Source of the DNA: CAYVGO01 sp964450725
GTDB taxonomy: Bacteria > Bacteroidota > Bacteroidia > Bacteroidales > UBA932
Direction of reading: 5' to 3'
Length of the DNA: 35,249 nucleotides
NCBI GenBank assembly: GCA_964450725.1
Contig: CAYVGO010000020.1
Coordinates: 1-35,249 of the forward strand
The notes under the pieces were generated by a model. That model had not been told where the DNA came from, made no database searches, and worked only from the letters and a program-made list of their open reading frames with translations. Shown in pieces: positions 4,842 to 12,972 of this stretch. The position numbers and the translations under genes are program-made. How positions within the stretch are numbered: position 1 is the first letter of the stretch; each line of letters begins with the position of its first letter.

Positions 4842-7277
4842 TTATATATTGGCAACCCTGATAATGTCGGCAAAAACTCCCGCAGCAGTAACTTCTGCTC
4901 CTGCGCCGTAACCTTTGATAACCATGGGCTGGTCGTAATAGCGTTCGGTGGTAATCATCACAATATTGTTACTGCCTTCCAAGTTATAGGAGGGGTGATT
5001 TCCATCTACCTCCTGTAAGGATACTGAAGCTTTACCATTGTCAAGTTGTGCTATAAATCGCCATTTCTTGCCGGTTGCCTGTAGTTGCTTATACTTCTCA
5101 ATCCAAGTAGCATCTAATGTTTCTACACTCTTCCAAAATGCGTCAATGTCTCCCTCAAAACATTCTTTGGGTAAGAATGGCGTAAGTTGTACATCATCTT
5201 TTTCTATGGCATAACCCGATTCGCGTGCCAAAATGACTAACTTGCGTACTACATCCATGCCGTTTAAATCTAATCGCGGGTCAGGTTCTGAATAACCTAA
5301 CTCTTTTGCTTTACGAATGGTAGCACTGAGGGTACTTGTTTGACTGACGGTATTGAACAGGTAGTTTAATGTTCCTGATACTACGGCTTCAATCTTGATG
5401 ATTTTATCACCGCTGCGTTTCAAATCGCGAATGGTGTTGATAATGGGTAGTCCGGCTCCGACATTGGTTTCAAATAAGAACTTAATATCGTTATCGCGTG
5501 CAAGGTCTTTTAAGGTTTTGTACTGCTCATACTCTGACGAGCAAGCGACTTTGTTGGCCGTAACAATGGAGATATAATTCTTCAATAAGTCTTTGTAGAG
5601 TGAGCTTACATCGGCACTTCCTGTACAATCGACAAAAATAGCATTACGTACATTCCGCTCGGCAATTTTCTCTACTAATGTAGTGAGTGTATAAGGTTCT
5701 CCGTGTTGGCTCAACAGCGCTTTATAGGTGCCCGTATCTATCCCGTCAATACCGTCAGAAAGCAGTATTCTTTTAGAGTTGGCAATACCCATAATGTTGA
5801 TTTGTAATCCAAATTCCTCTTTAAGTTTTTGCTGTTGCTGCTCTATCTGCTTGACTAAACTGTTGCCTACATTTCCTACTCCCGTAATAAAAAGATTTAA
5901 CTCTTTATACTTTGATAAAAAGAAACTTTCGTGAATAGAATAAATGGCTTTTCCTAACTGGTCTTTACGAATAACGACAGAGATGTTTAACTCTGAAGAA
6001 CCTTGTGCTGTAGCAATAACACTAATACCGTTACGCGATAATGCGGAGAAAAGTGTTGCCGAAATACCGGGCTTATTCTTCATTTTTTCTCCTACAATTG
6101 CTACGATAGACAAGTCTCGCTCAATCAACAATCTGATGTTTTGATTATTCATAATCTCACGCCCGAACTCTTCTTTTAAAATGGCTTCGGCTACGTGTAA
6201 TTGAGAGGGTAGAATACCAATACTTAAAGAGTATTCCGATGAGGCTTGCGTCACTAAAACGATGTTGATTTTATGCCGGGTGAAGATGCTGAACATACGT
6301 TCCGAAATGTCTGTTGCTCCCACCATTCTTGTTCCCTGAAGGGTAATCAAGACAATATCATTGATAGACGCAATTCCTTTGATGAGTGTATTCTCGTGGC
6401 TATAGGGCGTGTTATGGATTAACGTACCGTCGCTTTGCAGGTTGAAAGTATTCTTAATCCTCAAAGGGATATTCTTTTTGTATATGGGTGAAATGGTTGG
6501 AGTATAAATTACGGTAGTATCGAAGTGTGATAACTCTATTGCTTCTGCGTAGGTTAAGTGCTTTATTACGTTAGTACGCTTGGCAATCTCCGGGTCTGCA
6601 CTCATAAATCCGTCAACATCCATCCACAACTCCAATACTTCAGCCTCTAATGCTGCCGCAATAAGTGCAGCAGTATAATCACCGCCCCTGCGTCCTAAAT
6701 AAGTATAGTCTCCGCCTGTAGTATAGCCGAAATACCCCGGAATGACAGTCGTTTGCTTGATGTTTGAGAGTTGCTTTTGTATGGCACTTTCTGTCCATGC
6801 TTCATCAACTTTAGCGTTACCAAAACTACAGTCTGTGCGGATAATATCTTGTACATCAAGGTAGGTCGCATTCTTGACAATGCGGCTAATCAAAATCGCT
6901 GTACTTCGTGTAGCATAACTGAAGATTCGGTCTCTCACTTTTGGTGTTAGTTCCTGTAACAGAAATACTCCGTGAAACAGTTCTTCTACTTCTCCAAAGA
7001 AGTCGGTAATGTATTGCTTTACTTCGGGTGCTTTATCTTTAGGACATAAACTGTCAATAATTTCCAATTCTCGATTGAGCAACTCTCCAATGAGTTTTTT
7101 GTACTGCGGATTCTTTTCTACGGCTAACATCCCTATTTTATCTAACTGCGTAATAAACCCGTTATAGGTAGAAACAACAACAACACAAGGCTTATCCTCA
7201 CGGTTAACAATATTTGTCAGCATTCCTATGGTTTCAGCATTGGCAGTGGCAGAACGTCCGAATTTTAGTACTTTCAT
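4842..7277 (-). CDS. thrA: Bifunctional aspartate kinase / homoserine dehydrogenase with an atypical kinase site
   Basis: This 811-residue protein has the order kinase (about 1-290), two ACT domains (about 308-450) and homoserine dehydrogenase (about 460-811). The dehydrogenase has its Rossmann motif (GVGNVGNSL, 467-475) and the GYSEPDPRLDLNGMDVVRKL block, so it looks functional; it would reduce aspartate semialdehyde to homoserine. The kinase half is unusual: the usual KFGGTS is KFGRSA (5-10), the GE of the F-G-E-R-L-S block is AT (122-123), and GRGGSD is GRRGGD (195-200). K5, R196 and D200 remain. Start at ATG 7277 (MKVLKFG, the family's usual beginning); an in-frame start at 7313 would overlap the upstream gene. 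It lies 28 bases behind the DUF4276 gene with no thrB or thrC nearby and no promoter visible in the gap, so it may share a transcript. The kinase activity is in doubt. Confidence 0.9.
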   Translation of the reverse strand: MKVLKFGRSATANAETIGMLTNIVNREDKPCVVVVSTYNGFITQLDKIGMLAVEKNPQYKKLIGELLNRELEIIDSLCPKDKAPEVKQYITDFFGEVEELFHGVFLLQELTPKVRDRIFSYATRSTAILISRIVKNATYLDVQDIIRTDCSFGNAKVDEAWTESAIQKQLSNIKQTTVIPGYFGYTTGGDYTYLGRRGGDYTAALIAAALEAEVLELWMDVDGFMSADPEIAKRTNVIKHLTYAEAIELSHFDTTVIYTPTISPIYKKNIPLRIKNTFNLQSDGTLIHNTPYSHENTLIKGIASINDIVLITLQGTRMVGATDISERMFSIFTRHKINIVLVTQASSEYSLSIGILPSQLHVAEAILKEEFGREIMNNQNIRLLIERDLSIVAIVGEKMKNKPGISATLFSALSRNGISVIATAQGSSELNISVVIRKDQLGKAIYSIHESFFLSKYKELNLFITGVGNVGNSLVKQIEQQQQKLKEEFGLQINIMGIANSKRILLSDGIDGIDTGTYKALLSQHGEPYTLTTLVEKIAERNVRNAIFVDCTGSADVSSLYKDLLKNYISIVTANKVACSSEYEQYKTLKDLARDNDIKFLFETNVGAGLPIINTIRDLKRSGDKIIKIEAVVSGTLNYLFNTVSQTSTLSATIRKAKELGYSEPDPRLDLNGMDVVRKLVILARESGYAIEKDDVQLTPFLPKECFEGDIDAFWKSVETLDATWIEKYKQLQATGKKWRFIAQLDNGKASVSLQEVDGNHPSYNLEGSNNIVMITTERYYDQPMVIKGYGAGAEVTAAGVFADIIRVANI

Positions 7278-7305
7278 AGTTTTATATTTACGATTTATAA
7301 TCAGG

Positions 7306-7992
7306 TTAGTCACGGTAGAGTTCAGATGGTAGTTTCACTTTTTCAACTAATGTTTCTATCCAAGTTCTAAATCTTAAACATCTGTCAAAAATTGCTTTTA
7401 TCGTATTTACCTCTGCAATAATTCCTCCATAGAAAGGTTTATTTTTATCAAATCCGGGAATTAATTGCTCTAACCTTTTGGAAGGTGCAGTTAATTCTCC
7501 ATCGTTTAATTCCTCCGGATTTGCTTTTTCATCAACAGCCAATAATAACTTTATCAGGTTGGTTGGTTTTATATCAGGCAAAAACTCAAACCCATCTTTT
7601 GCAGCAAATAGTAGTCCTTCAAATTCATGTAATTGAATGTAGGGTATAAATCGTGAGTTATTTATTGCATCTGATAATATTTGCTCTAAAAAGTCAACTC
7701 TCTCCATTTTATTTTGCTTTTGCATAGCCTCTTCAAACTTAGGAAAATCGCTTTTTAATCTAAAAAAGTCTATAAAGGTTGTAACCAGTATATCCTTTTC
7801 GGAATGCAATAACTTTTTAATGTTGAATTTTAAACGATCATACTTTACATCTCCTCCTTTGTGGCCTTTACTGGTGGACATTAATATAGGACGTACATCG
7901 TAAATTTGAAGGGTGTTGAAATAGGTTCTCAACACTCGATTGATGAATTCTTCTTCTGTTTGTCCCTCACAAATAATGTAAATAGCCCTCAT
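7306..7992 (-). CDS. DUF4276 family protein, partner of the adjacent ATPase
   Basis: This 228-residue protein shows the family's features in order: YIICEGQTEEEFI at residues 5-17, TTFIDFFRLKSDFP near 70-85, PYIQLHEFEGLLFA near 117-130, and PSKRLEQLIPGFDK near 170. DUF4276 has been viewed as TOPRIM-like, with the early Glu and the central Asp residues as candidate metal ligands; that is family-level inference. Its ATG follows the ATPase stop codon with no gap (TAAATG at 7995-7990), which points to translational coupling and a joint function. ATPase plus small TOPRIM-like protein is the same general plan as PARIS (AriA/AriB) and the fused OLD nucleases, so an anti-phage or toxin-effector role is plausible but unproven. 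Confidence 0.85.
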   Translation of the reverse strand: MRAIYIICEGQTEEEFINRVLRTYFNTLQIYDVRPILMSTSKGHKGGDVKYDRLKFNIKKLLHSEKDILVTTFIDFFRLKSDFPKFEEAMQKQNKMERVDFLEQILSDAINNSRFIPYIQLHEFEGLLFAAKDGFEFLPDIKPTNLIKLLLAVDEKANPEELNDGELTAPSKRLEQLIPGFDKNKPFYGGIIAEVNTIKAIFDRCLRFRTWIETLVEKVKLPSELYRD

Positions 7993-9102
7993 TTATAATC
8001 TGCCCCCTATTACGTTTTTCTCCCACAATTCTCCAATTGAATAATCTTCCAACCATGCCTTAAGTGATTCTTCTGATTGCCTTTTGAATATAGTTTGTTC
8101 ATCTTTTCTATCTGCGACTATGATGTCATTAGCCGAAAATTCATTTACAAGATTTACTGACTGAGTGGCAATGATAATTTGCGATTGCACAGAAGCCTTT
8201 TTTATCATTCCGGCCAATTTTGCAATAGCAAAGGGATGAAGCCCTAACTCCGGTTCGTCTAAAATAATTGTTTTTGGCAATACGGGTTGCAGTAATAATG
8301 TTGATAAAGCCATAAACCTTAGCGTACCATCAGATAGATTGTGAGCATTAAAATAATCGTCGGATCCTTGTTCTAACCAATTCAAAAAAATCATTTCGGG
8401 GTTTTTAGCATCGGGTTTTAAGTCAAATCTTTCAAAAAATGGAGCAACGGACTTAACCGTATATTCAATCATTTTAAAATGTTTGGGATTGGTTTCTTGT
8501 ATTCGATATAAAAATGCAGCCAAGTTACTTCCATCTTCTTTCAGATAGTCATAATCGTTAGTTTTATTGACTTGTTTTAATGTTGAACTTGCACTTGTGT
8601 CGTGAAAGTGAAATACCTTAAAACCTTCAAAGTAGTCCGACAAATATGTAGCTCTCTTAGAGCCATTATTTCTTAACTCGCTTTCCTCTTTTCCCTCTCC
8701 TCCCATATTAATAAAATCCCAATTTTCGTTGTTGCCAGAAGCAAAAAGATTGTATCCTCCTTTATCTTCTTCAAAATAAAAGCCATTTTCTTGTGTTTGT
8801 GGCAAAAGTTTGAAGTCATATCTGTTGCTTGTATTTCCATCTTCAGGCTTAAAAATAATACTGCCCGCCAAGAATTTGGAGTGCTTTCGCCCAAAATATA
8901 AAATACGATTTTCATACCCATTTTCGGCAGTATAAAACTTCAAACGTTGTTTGTATATACTATTCAATAGTTTGAAAAATGAAATGAAATTACTTTTACC
9001 CACACCATTTGCTCCAATCAAAATATTAATTGGTTGTATGCGTATATCTTTAGAGTCTTTTATTGACTTAAAGTTGGTAATATGGATTCTATCAATTGGC
9101 AT
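7993..9102 (-). CDS. AAA_21/ABC-type ATPase of the ATPase-DUF4276 pair
   Basis: This 369-residue P-loop ATPase is of the SMC/OLD-like kind (AAA_21). It opens with IDRIHITNFKSIKDS, typical of the class. The Walker A motif is GANGVGKS (30-37), the signature region begins LSDGT (256), Walker B is TIILDEPELGLHP (about 278-290) and the switch region is IIIATQS (309-315). The middle section (about 60-250) is the variable insertion of such proteins. There is no fused nuclease domain, so the neighbouring DUF4276 protein is the likely effector. The start at ATG 9102 gives the canonical N terminus. No consensus promoter is visible in the 85 bases between this gene and the YfhO gene upstream on the same strand. 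Related two-gene modules act in defence; here that is inference from architecture and coupling. Confidence 0.88.
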   Translation of the reverse strand: MPIDRIHITNFKSIKDSKDIRIQPINILIGANGVGKSNFISFFKLLNSIYKQRLKFYTAENGYENRILYFGRKHSKFLAGSIIFKPEDGNTSNRYDFKLLPQTQENGFYFEEDKGGYNLFASGNNENWDFINMGGEGKEESELRNNGSKRATYLSDYFEGFKVFHFHDTSASSTLKQVNKTNDYDYLKEDGSNLAAFLYRIQETNPKHFKMIEYTVKSVAPFFERFDLKPDAKNPEMIFLNWLEQGSDDYFNAHNLSDGTLRFMALSTLLLQPVLPKTIILDEPELGLHPFAIAKLAGMIKKASVQSQIIIATQSVNLVNEFSANDIIVADRKDEQTIFKRQSEESLKAWLEDYSIGELWEKNVIGGRL

Positions 9103-9187
9103 ATTTTATATCATTTCAAATTCACTCAAGTGTCTTTGATGTACATTTTATGAAAATACCGTCGAAGGCAATTGTTTTCATTTTTCG

Positions 9188-11632
9188 TTAATCATTACTT
9201 ACTTTTTTCTTTTTTGCTATAATAAATCCCACAATAAGGAGTAAAGATAAGATAAGGAAAGAGGAGGCTATGGAAGCATAAATCTGACCTTTGTAATAAC
9301 TTTCAGGTTTATATTCAAAGGTTATTGTATGTTCGCCTTGCGGTATAACCAATGCTCTCAGTAAATAATCGGCTCTTAATATCGGTACTTCTTGCTCGTC
9401 AATATAGGCTTTCCATCCTTTATCGTAGTATATTTCACTGAATACAGCAATACCTTCTGACGATGCAGAAGATTGATAGATTAACCTGTTGGCTTTATAG
9501 GAAGTAAGGTTAATGGTTGCCGCTGTGGGTGCTATAACAGGCTCTTTCGGCAGGAATGTCGCAAACTTTTGATCAAATACGGCGGTAGTACGAACATCAA
9601 TACGGTCTAACGCTGCCATCTCTGCATTGGCATCTTCTGCTATTTCCAATGTATTGACAAACCATGCATTAGACAGTGCTGCATGATTAATTAACGGCTG
9701 TTTGTTATTGACAATAATGTATTTGGCGTTGAGCATGTTGAGTATCTGTTGCTTTTGGAGCAAAGAGTCTATTTGTGCATAAGAGGTAATCTTATTTAAT
9801 CCTCCCATCAAACTGCTGATTTCTGGTTGTAAGTGCCGGTCAATAATGTCTTGATAACGCTGTAACTTGGCTCCGTGATAACCGCCGATAGAGTGATGAT
9901 AGTAACTTACAGAGGCATCATTGAATATATTCTTTGTTAAGTCTAATACTCTGTAGGTTGATGTGTCTTGTAAGATTACTTTATCTACAGGGCGTAATGT
10001 AAAGTAATTATTGACTTGCTTAGGAGATACAAAGTTATCGCTGTTTAAATAGCGCTTATCTACCGGATAAAGGTCTATTAAAATGAGTACTCCTAAGGTA
10101 ATGTAGGCATATACAGGCTTAATTTTCTTACGGATACCCAAAAAGAGCAGCGCAGCGGCAGCAATCATTAATCCTAATGACCTCCATGCATCCATGCGTA
10201 ATAAACTCTTACGGTCTTCTATCAATGCTCCGGTCAACCATTCGGGTAATTGGCTGTCGGCTTGTCCTTGAAAACTGCCCGCAAGTCCGGGAAACAGTGC
10301 CATCAACAGTGTAAAGCCGCCAATGGTATAGAGTGTAAACTTTAATCCTCGCCAGAACACTTTGTTATCCATATTTCCGTCAAATACTTCTTTGACGGCT
10401 AATATTCCTAACAACGGTACAGAGAATTGTAAGGCCGTCAAAATGGAAGATACGGCTCTGAATTTGTCGTACATCGGCACGTGATAAAAGAACAATTCGG
10501 TGAACCACATGAGGTTCTTACCCCAACTTAACATCAATACAATTACCGTACACCCGAGTAAAAACCACTTGACAGGATGTCTGACAATAAAGAGCCCGAA
10601 AATAAAGAGAAAAACAGAGATAGCTCCCAGATAAGCCGGACCTCCGGTAAAGGCTACATCTCCCCAATAAAGCGGCATCCTTTTAATAATTTGGTCTGCT
10701 TCTTTCACACCATTGCTCTTCAGTGCCTTATAAACTTCCGACTGTTGTGAGAGTTCTCCGTTAGAGGAACCTCCGTAAAAGTTAGGGATAAAGAGATTAA
10801 AACTTTCTACTTTACCGTAACTCCATGCCGTTGCATAGTCAATTTGTAACCCTTCGGTATGCTGAGTGTTATCCGTCAATTCACTACCTCCGCGCATGGT
10901 TTGTTTGGAATACTCAAGATTAGGGAGTAAACTGTCGAGGTTGGAAGCCAAGCCCAGTACTCCGGCAACAACAAGTATCACTGTCCTTTTGAAGATTGCG
11001 GGTATTTTCCTTGTACGATACGCCTTTACCCATTCGGCCACAATAACGGCTAACATAACAAAAGCTATGTAATATGTCATTTGAGGGTGTCCGGCAAGTA
11101 CAGATAAAGACACAGCAATGCCAAACAACACACCACCCAGCCATTGCCTGTGCCTAAGAGTATATACCATAGCGGCTAAGGCATAACTTGCCATACCAAT
11201 GGCAACCATTTTTGAGTTATGTCCTGCTTCAATAATCTGAAAGTTATAAGCACAAAATCCAAAGGCTATGGCACCACTCATGGCTAACCAAAGATTGATA
11301 TTGTAGGCTAAAAGTACTAAGTAAAAGCCAATCATGGCAAAGAAAATAAAGCCAATAGGACGCATTTTATTCATTGCACTTAAGATAAATGAAAAGAAAT
11401 TCCCTTCTGTTTGCATAGAAATCATATTGGCCGGCATACCACCAAACATACTGTTTGTCCACAAAGGTTCTTCTCCATACTGCGTACGATGCTCGGTAAT
11501 TTCTTGTGCCATTCCTCTCCAGTTCATTGTATCTCCCTGAAAAAGCACTTTGCCGCTCCAACTGTCGGAAAAGTAGATGGCGCTGAGAGCAAAAAGAACA
11601 ACTATGACTAAAGCGTGGTATTGAATCTTCAT
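9188..11632 (-). CDS. YfhO-family multispan membrane protein
   Basis: This 814-residue polytopic membrane protein resembles the YfhO family (GT-C fold, glycosyltransferase-like). An initial membrane helix is followed by a periplasmic loop containing FQGDTMNWRGMAQEITEHR and the MFGGMPAN segment; acidic residues in this first loop are typical of GT-C enzymes. About a dozen further helices cover residues 80-530. The C-terminal part (about 560-780) is a soluble domain with YYDKGWKAYIDEQEVPILRADYL and GEHTITFEYKPESY, both family hallmarks, then a final helix and a basic tail. Bacillus YfhO is linked to lipoteichoic acid glycosylation; the Bacteroidota role is not established. ATG 11632 (MKIQYHALV) was chosen because a TTG start at 11668 would overlap the -7 box. 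It has its own promoter, and is divergent from the oxidoreductase gene. Confidence 0.85.
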   Translation of the reverse strand: MKIQYHALVIVVLFALSAIYFSDSWSGKVLFQGDTMNWRGMAQEITEHRTQYGEEPLWTNSMFGGMPANMISMQTEGNFFSFILSAMNKMRPIGFIFFAMIGFYLVLLAYNINLWLAMSGAIAFGFCAYNFQIIEAGHNSKMVAIGMASYALAAMVYTLRHRQWLGGVLFGIAVSLSVLAGHPQMTYYIAFVMLAVIVAEWVKAYRTRKIPAIFKRTVILVVAGVLGLASNLDSLLPNLEYSKQTMRGGSELTDNTQHTEGLQIDYATAWSYGKVESFNLFIPNFYGGSSNGELSQQSEVYKALKSNGVKEADQIIKRMPLYWGDVAFTGGPAYLGAISVFLFIFGLFIVRHPVKWFLLGCTVIVLMLSWGKNLMWFTELFFYHVPMYDKFRAVSSILTALQFSVPLLGILAVKEVFDGNMDNKVFWRGLKFTLYTIGGFTLLMALFPGLAGSFQGQADSQLPEWLTGALIEDRKSLLRMDAWRSLGLMIAAAALLFLGIRKKIKPVYAYITLGVLILIDLYPVDKRYLNSDNFVSPKQVNNYFTLRPVDKVILQDTSTYRVLDLTKNIFNDASVSYYHHSIGGYHGAKLQRYQDIIDRHLQPEISSLMGGLNKITSYAQIDSLLQKQQILNMLNAKYIIVNNKQPLINHAALSNAWFVNTLEIAEDANAEMAALDRIDVRTTAVFDQKFATFLPKEPVIAPTAATINLTSYKANRLIYQSSASSEGIAVFSEIYYDKGWKAYIDEQEVPILRADYLLRALVIPQGEHTITFEYKPESYYKGQIYASIASSFLILSLLLIVGFIIAKKKKVSND

Positions 11633-11665
11633 AAAGATATTGTTTAACGTTATAAAAATGAGGTG

Positions 11666-11696
11666 CAAAGATAGATATTTTCAGGGATAATCCAAT
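11666..11696 (-). promoter_or_regulatory. Promoter of the YfhO gene
   Basis: Read on the minus strand: ATTG (11696-11693), 19 bases, then TATCTTTG (11673-11666). The predicted start near 11661 leaves a leader of about 29 bases before the ATG at 11632. Confidence 0.7.
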
Positions 11697-11720
11697 AGGG
11701 AATTGACGGTAACAATTTGC

Positions 11721-11750
11721 TGCAGAGATGTTACACCCAACACCTCTATG
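11721..11750. repeat. Degenerate GTAGAGACG-type palindrome
   Basis: TGCAGAGATGTT, a six-base loop and AACACCTCTATG keep the arrangement of the intact 4768-4797 copy with several changes. It sits between the divergent YfhO and oxidoreductase promoters. Confidence 0.45.
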
Positions 11751-11815
11751 TTCGCTGCTCAAATTTATCTGAACGTTCATCATTCTACATTTTCAATTTT
11801 ACATTTTCCTCTTCT

Positions 11816-11847
11816 TTTGTAAGTCTATGGAAAAAAGAATACTTTTG
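11816..11847 (+). promoter_or_regulatory. Promoter of the Gfo/Idh/MocA gene
   Basis: TTTG (11816-11819), 20 bases, TACTTTTG (11840-11847). The predicted start near 11852 leaves about 15 bases before the ATG at 11867. Confidence 0.7.
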
Positions 11848-11866
11848 CATAAATTATTGTACTGCC

Positions 11867-12880
11867 ATGAATCATAAGATACGATTTGCCGTTGTAGGAA
11901 CGAACAACATCTCACACAAGTTTATGAATGCAGCCATGTTAGACCCTCGATTTGAGTTAGCGGCTGTTTACTCTCGACAATCTTCTACCGGTAATACTTT
12001 TGCAGAACGGTATAAAGATAAATTTCCACACATTGTAACATTTACCGATTACCGTCAAATGCTGCAATCTCAAGACATTCACGCCATCTATGTTGCTTCT
12101 CCCCATAGTTGTCATTGCCAGCAGACAATATCTGCACTCAATGCCGGTAAACATGTACTGTGTGAAAAGGCTTTCGCATCAAATGTTAAGGAGGTAAAAG
12201 CCATGATCACTGCGGCAAAAGCCAATAATGTAATGTTGATGGAAGCGATGAAAAGTACGGTATTGCCAACCTTTGACGCAGTAAAGAACAATCTCCACAA
12301 AATCGGACGAATACATCGTTATTTTGCTACATACTGTCAGTTTTCATCACGCTATGAGAATTACAGAAACGGTATTATTGAGAATGCTTTTTTGCCCGAA
12401 TTGTCCAACGGTGCATTGTTAGATATAGGAATTTATGCTCTTGCGCCCTTAGTATGGATATTTGGTAAACCGCGGTCATTACAGGCTCACGGTGTACTGA
12501 TGGAAAGCGGCGTGGACGGAAAAGGAAGTATGATTTTGGATTATGGAGATATGGAAGCCGTAGTAATTTACTCTAAGGTAAGTAATTCTCATTTAAGTAC
12601 GGAATTCCAGGGCGAAGAAGGAACTTTGATTGTTCATCATGCCAACTTGTTTGACAATGCTGTCATTCGTTACCGTAACGGAAGTGAAGAGGTTTTGACG
12701 GTAGCACATCAACCTTATGATATGTATTATGAACTTCATGAATTTATCAACTGTATAGAAAACCGTCAGACCGAATCTCAAAAGAACCCTCTGACCAACT
12801 CACTTATTTTAATGGAAATCATGGATGCCGCTCGACAACAAATCGGATTGGTATATCCGGCCGACTCTATTAACGATTAG
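11867..12880 (+). CDS. Gfo/Idh/MocA-family NAD(P)-dependent oxidoreductase
   Basis: This 337-residue protein begins with the family's Rossmann fold, IRFAVVGTNNISHKFM (residues 4-19). DIHAIYVASPHSCHCQQTI and the AGKHVLCEKAFA block follow; the lysine of CEKA is the usual catalytic-site lysine of the family. The second half is the alpha/beta domain, with NGALLDIGIYALAPLVWIFG and EFQGEEGTLIVHH. Such enzymes oxidise or reduce sugars, inositols or related compounds with NAD(P); the substrate is not readable here. ATG 11867 (MNHKIRF) is the right start because it puts the Rossmann strand at the N terminus and follows a clear promoter; the longer frame back to 11717 is ruled out by that promoter. The gene precedes ilvA on the same strand with a 92-base gap filled by heptamer repeats. 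Confidence 0.88.
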   Translation: MNHKIRFAVVGTNNISHKFMNAAMLDPRFELAAVYSRQSSTGNTFAERYKDKFPHIVTFTDYRQMLQSQDIHAIYVASPHSCHCQQTISALNAGKHVLCEKAFASNVKEVKAMITAAKANNVMLMEAMKSTVLPTFDAVKNNLHKIGRIHRYFATYCQFSSRYENYRNGIIENAFLPELSNGALLDIGIYALAPLVWIFGKPRSLQAHGVLMESGVDGKGSMILDYGDMEAVVIYSKVSNSHLSTEFQGEEGTLIVHHANLFDNAVIRYRNGSEEVLTVAHQPYDMYYELHEFINCIENRQTESQKNPLTNSLILMEIMDAARQQIGLVYPADSIND

Positions 12881-12921
12881 TGATGAACAGTAAACGGTTA
12901 ATGGAATACTCTCTACAATAT

Positions 12922-12964
12922 CACTAACCGTTAATCACTAATCACTAACCGTTAATCACTAATC
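12922..12964. repeat. Heptamer array upstream of ilvA (21-bp period)
   Basis: Six consecutive 7-bp words, CACTAAC CGTTAAT CACTAAT repeated twice, run from 12922 to 12963, nine bases short of the ilvA ATG. Complementary words (ATTAGTG, GTTAATG) lie at 12876-12903 around the oxidoreductase stop codon, so a hairpin such as GATTAGTGAT (12875-12884) with ATCACTAATC (12934-12943 or 12955-12964) is possible. Confidence 0.7.
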
Positions 12965-12972
12965 ATTATTTT

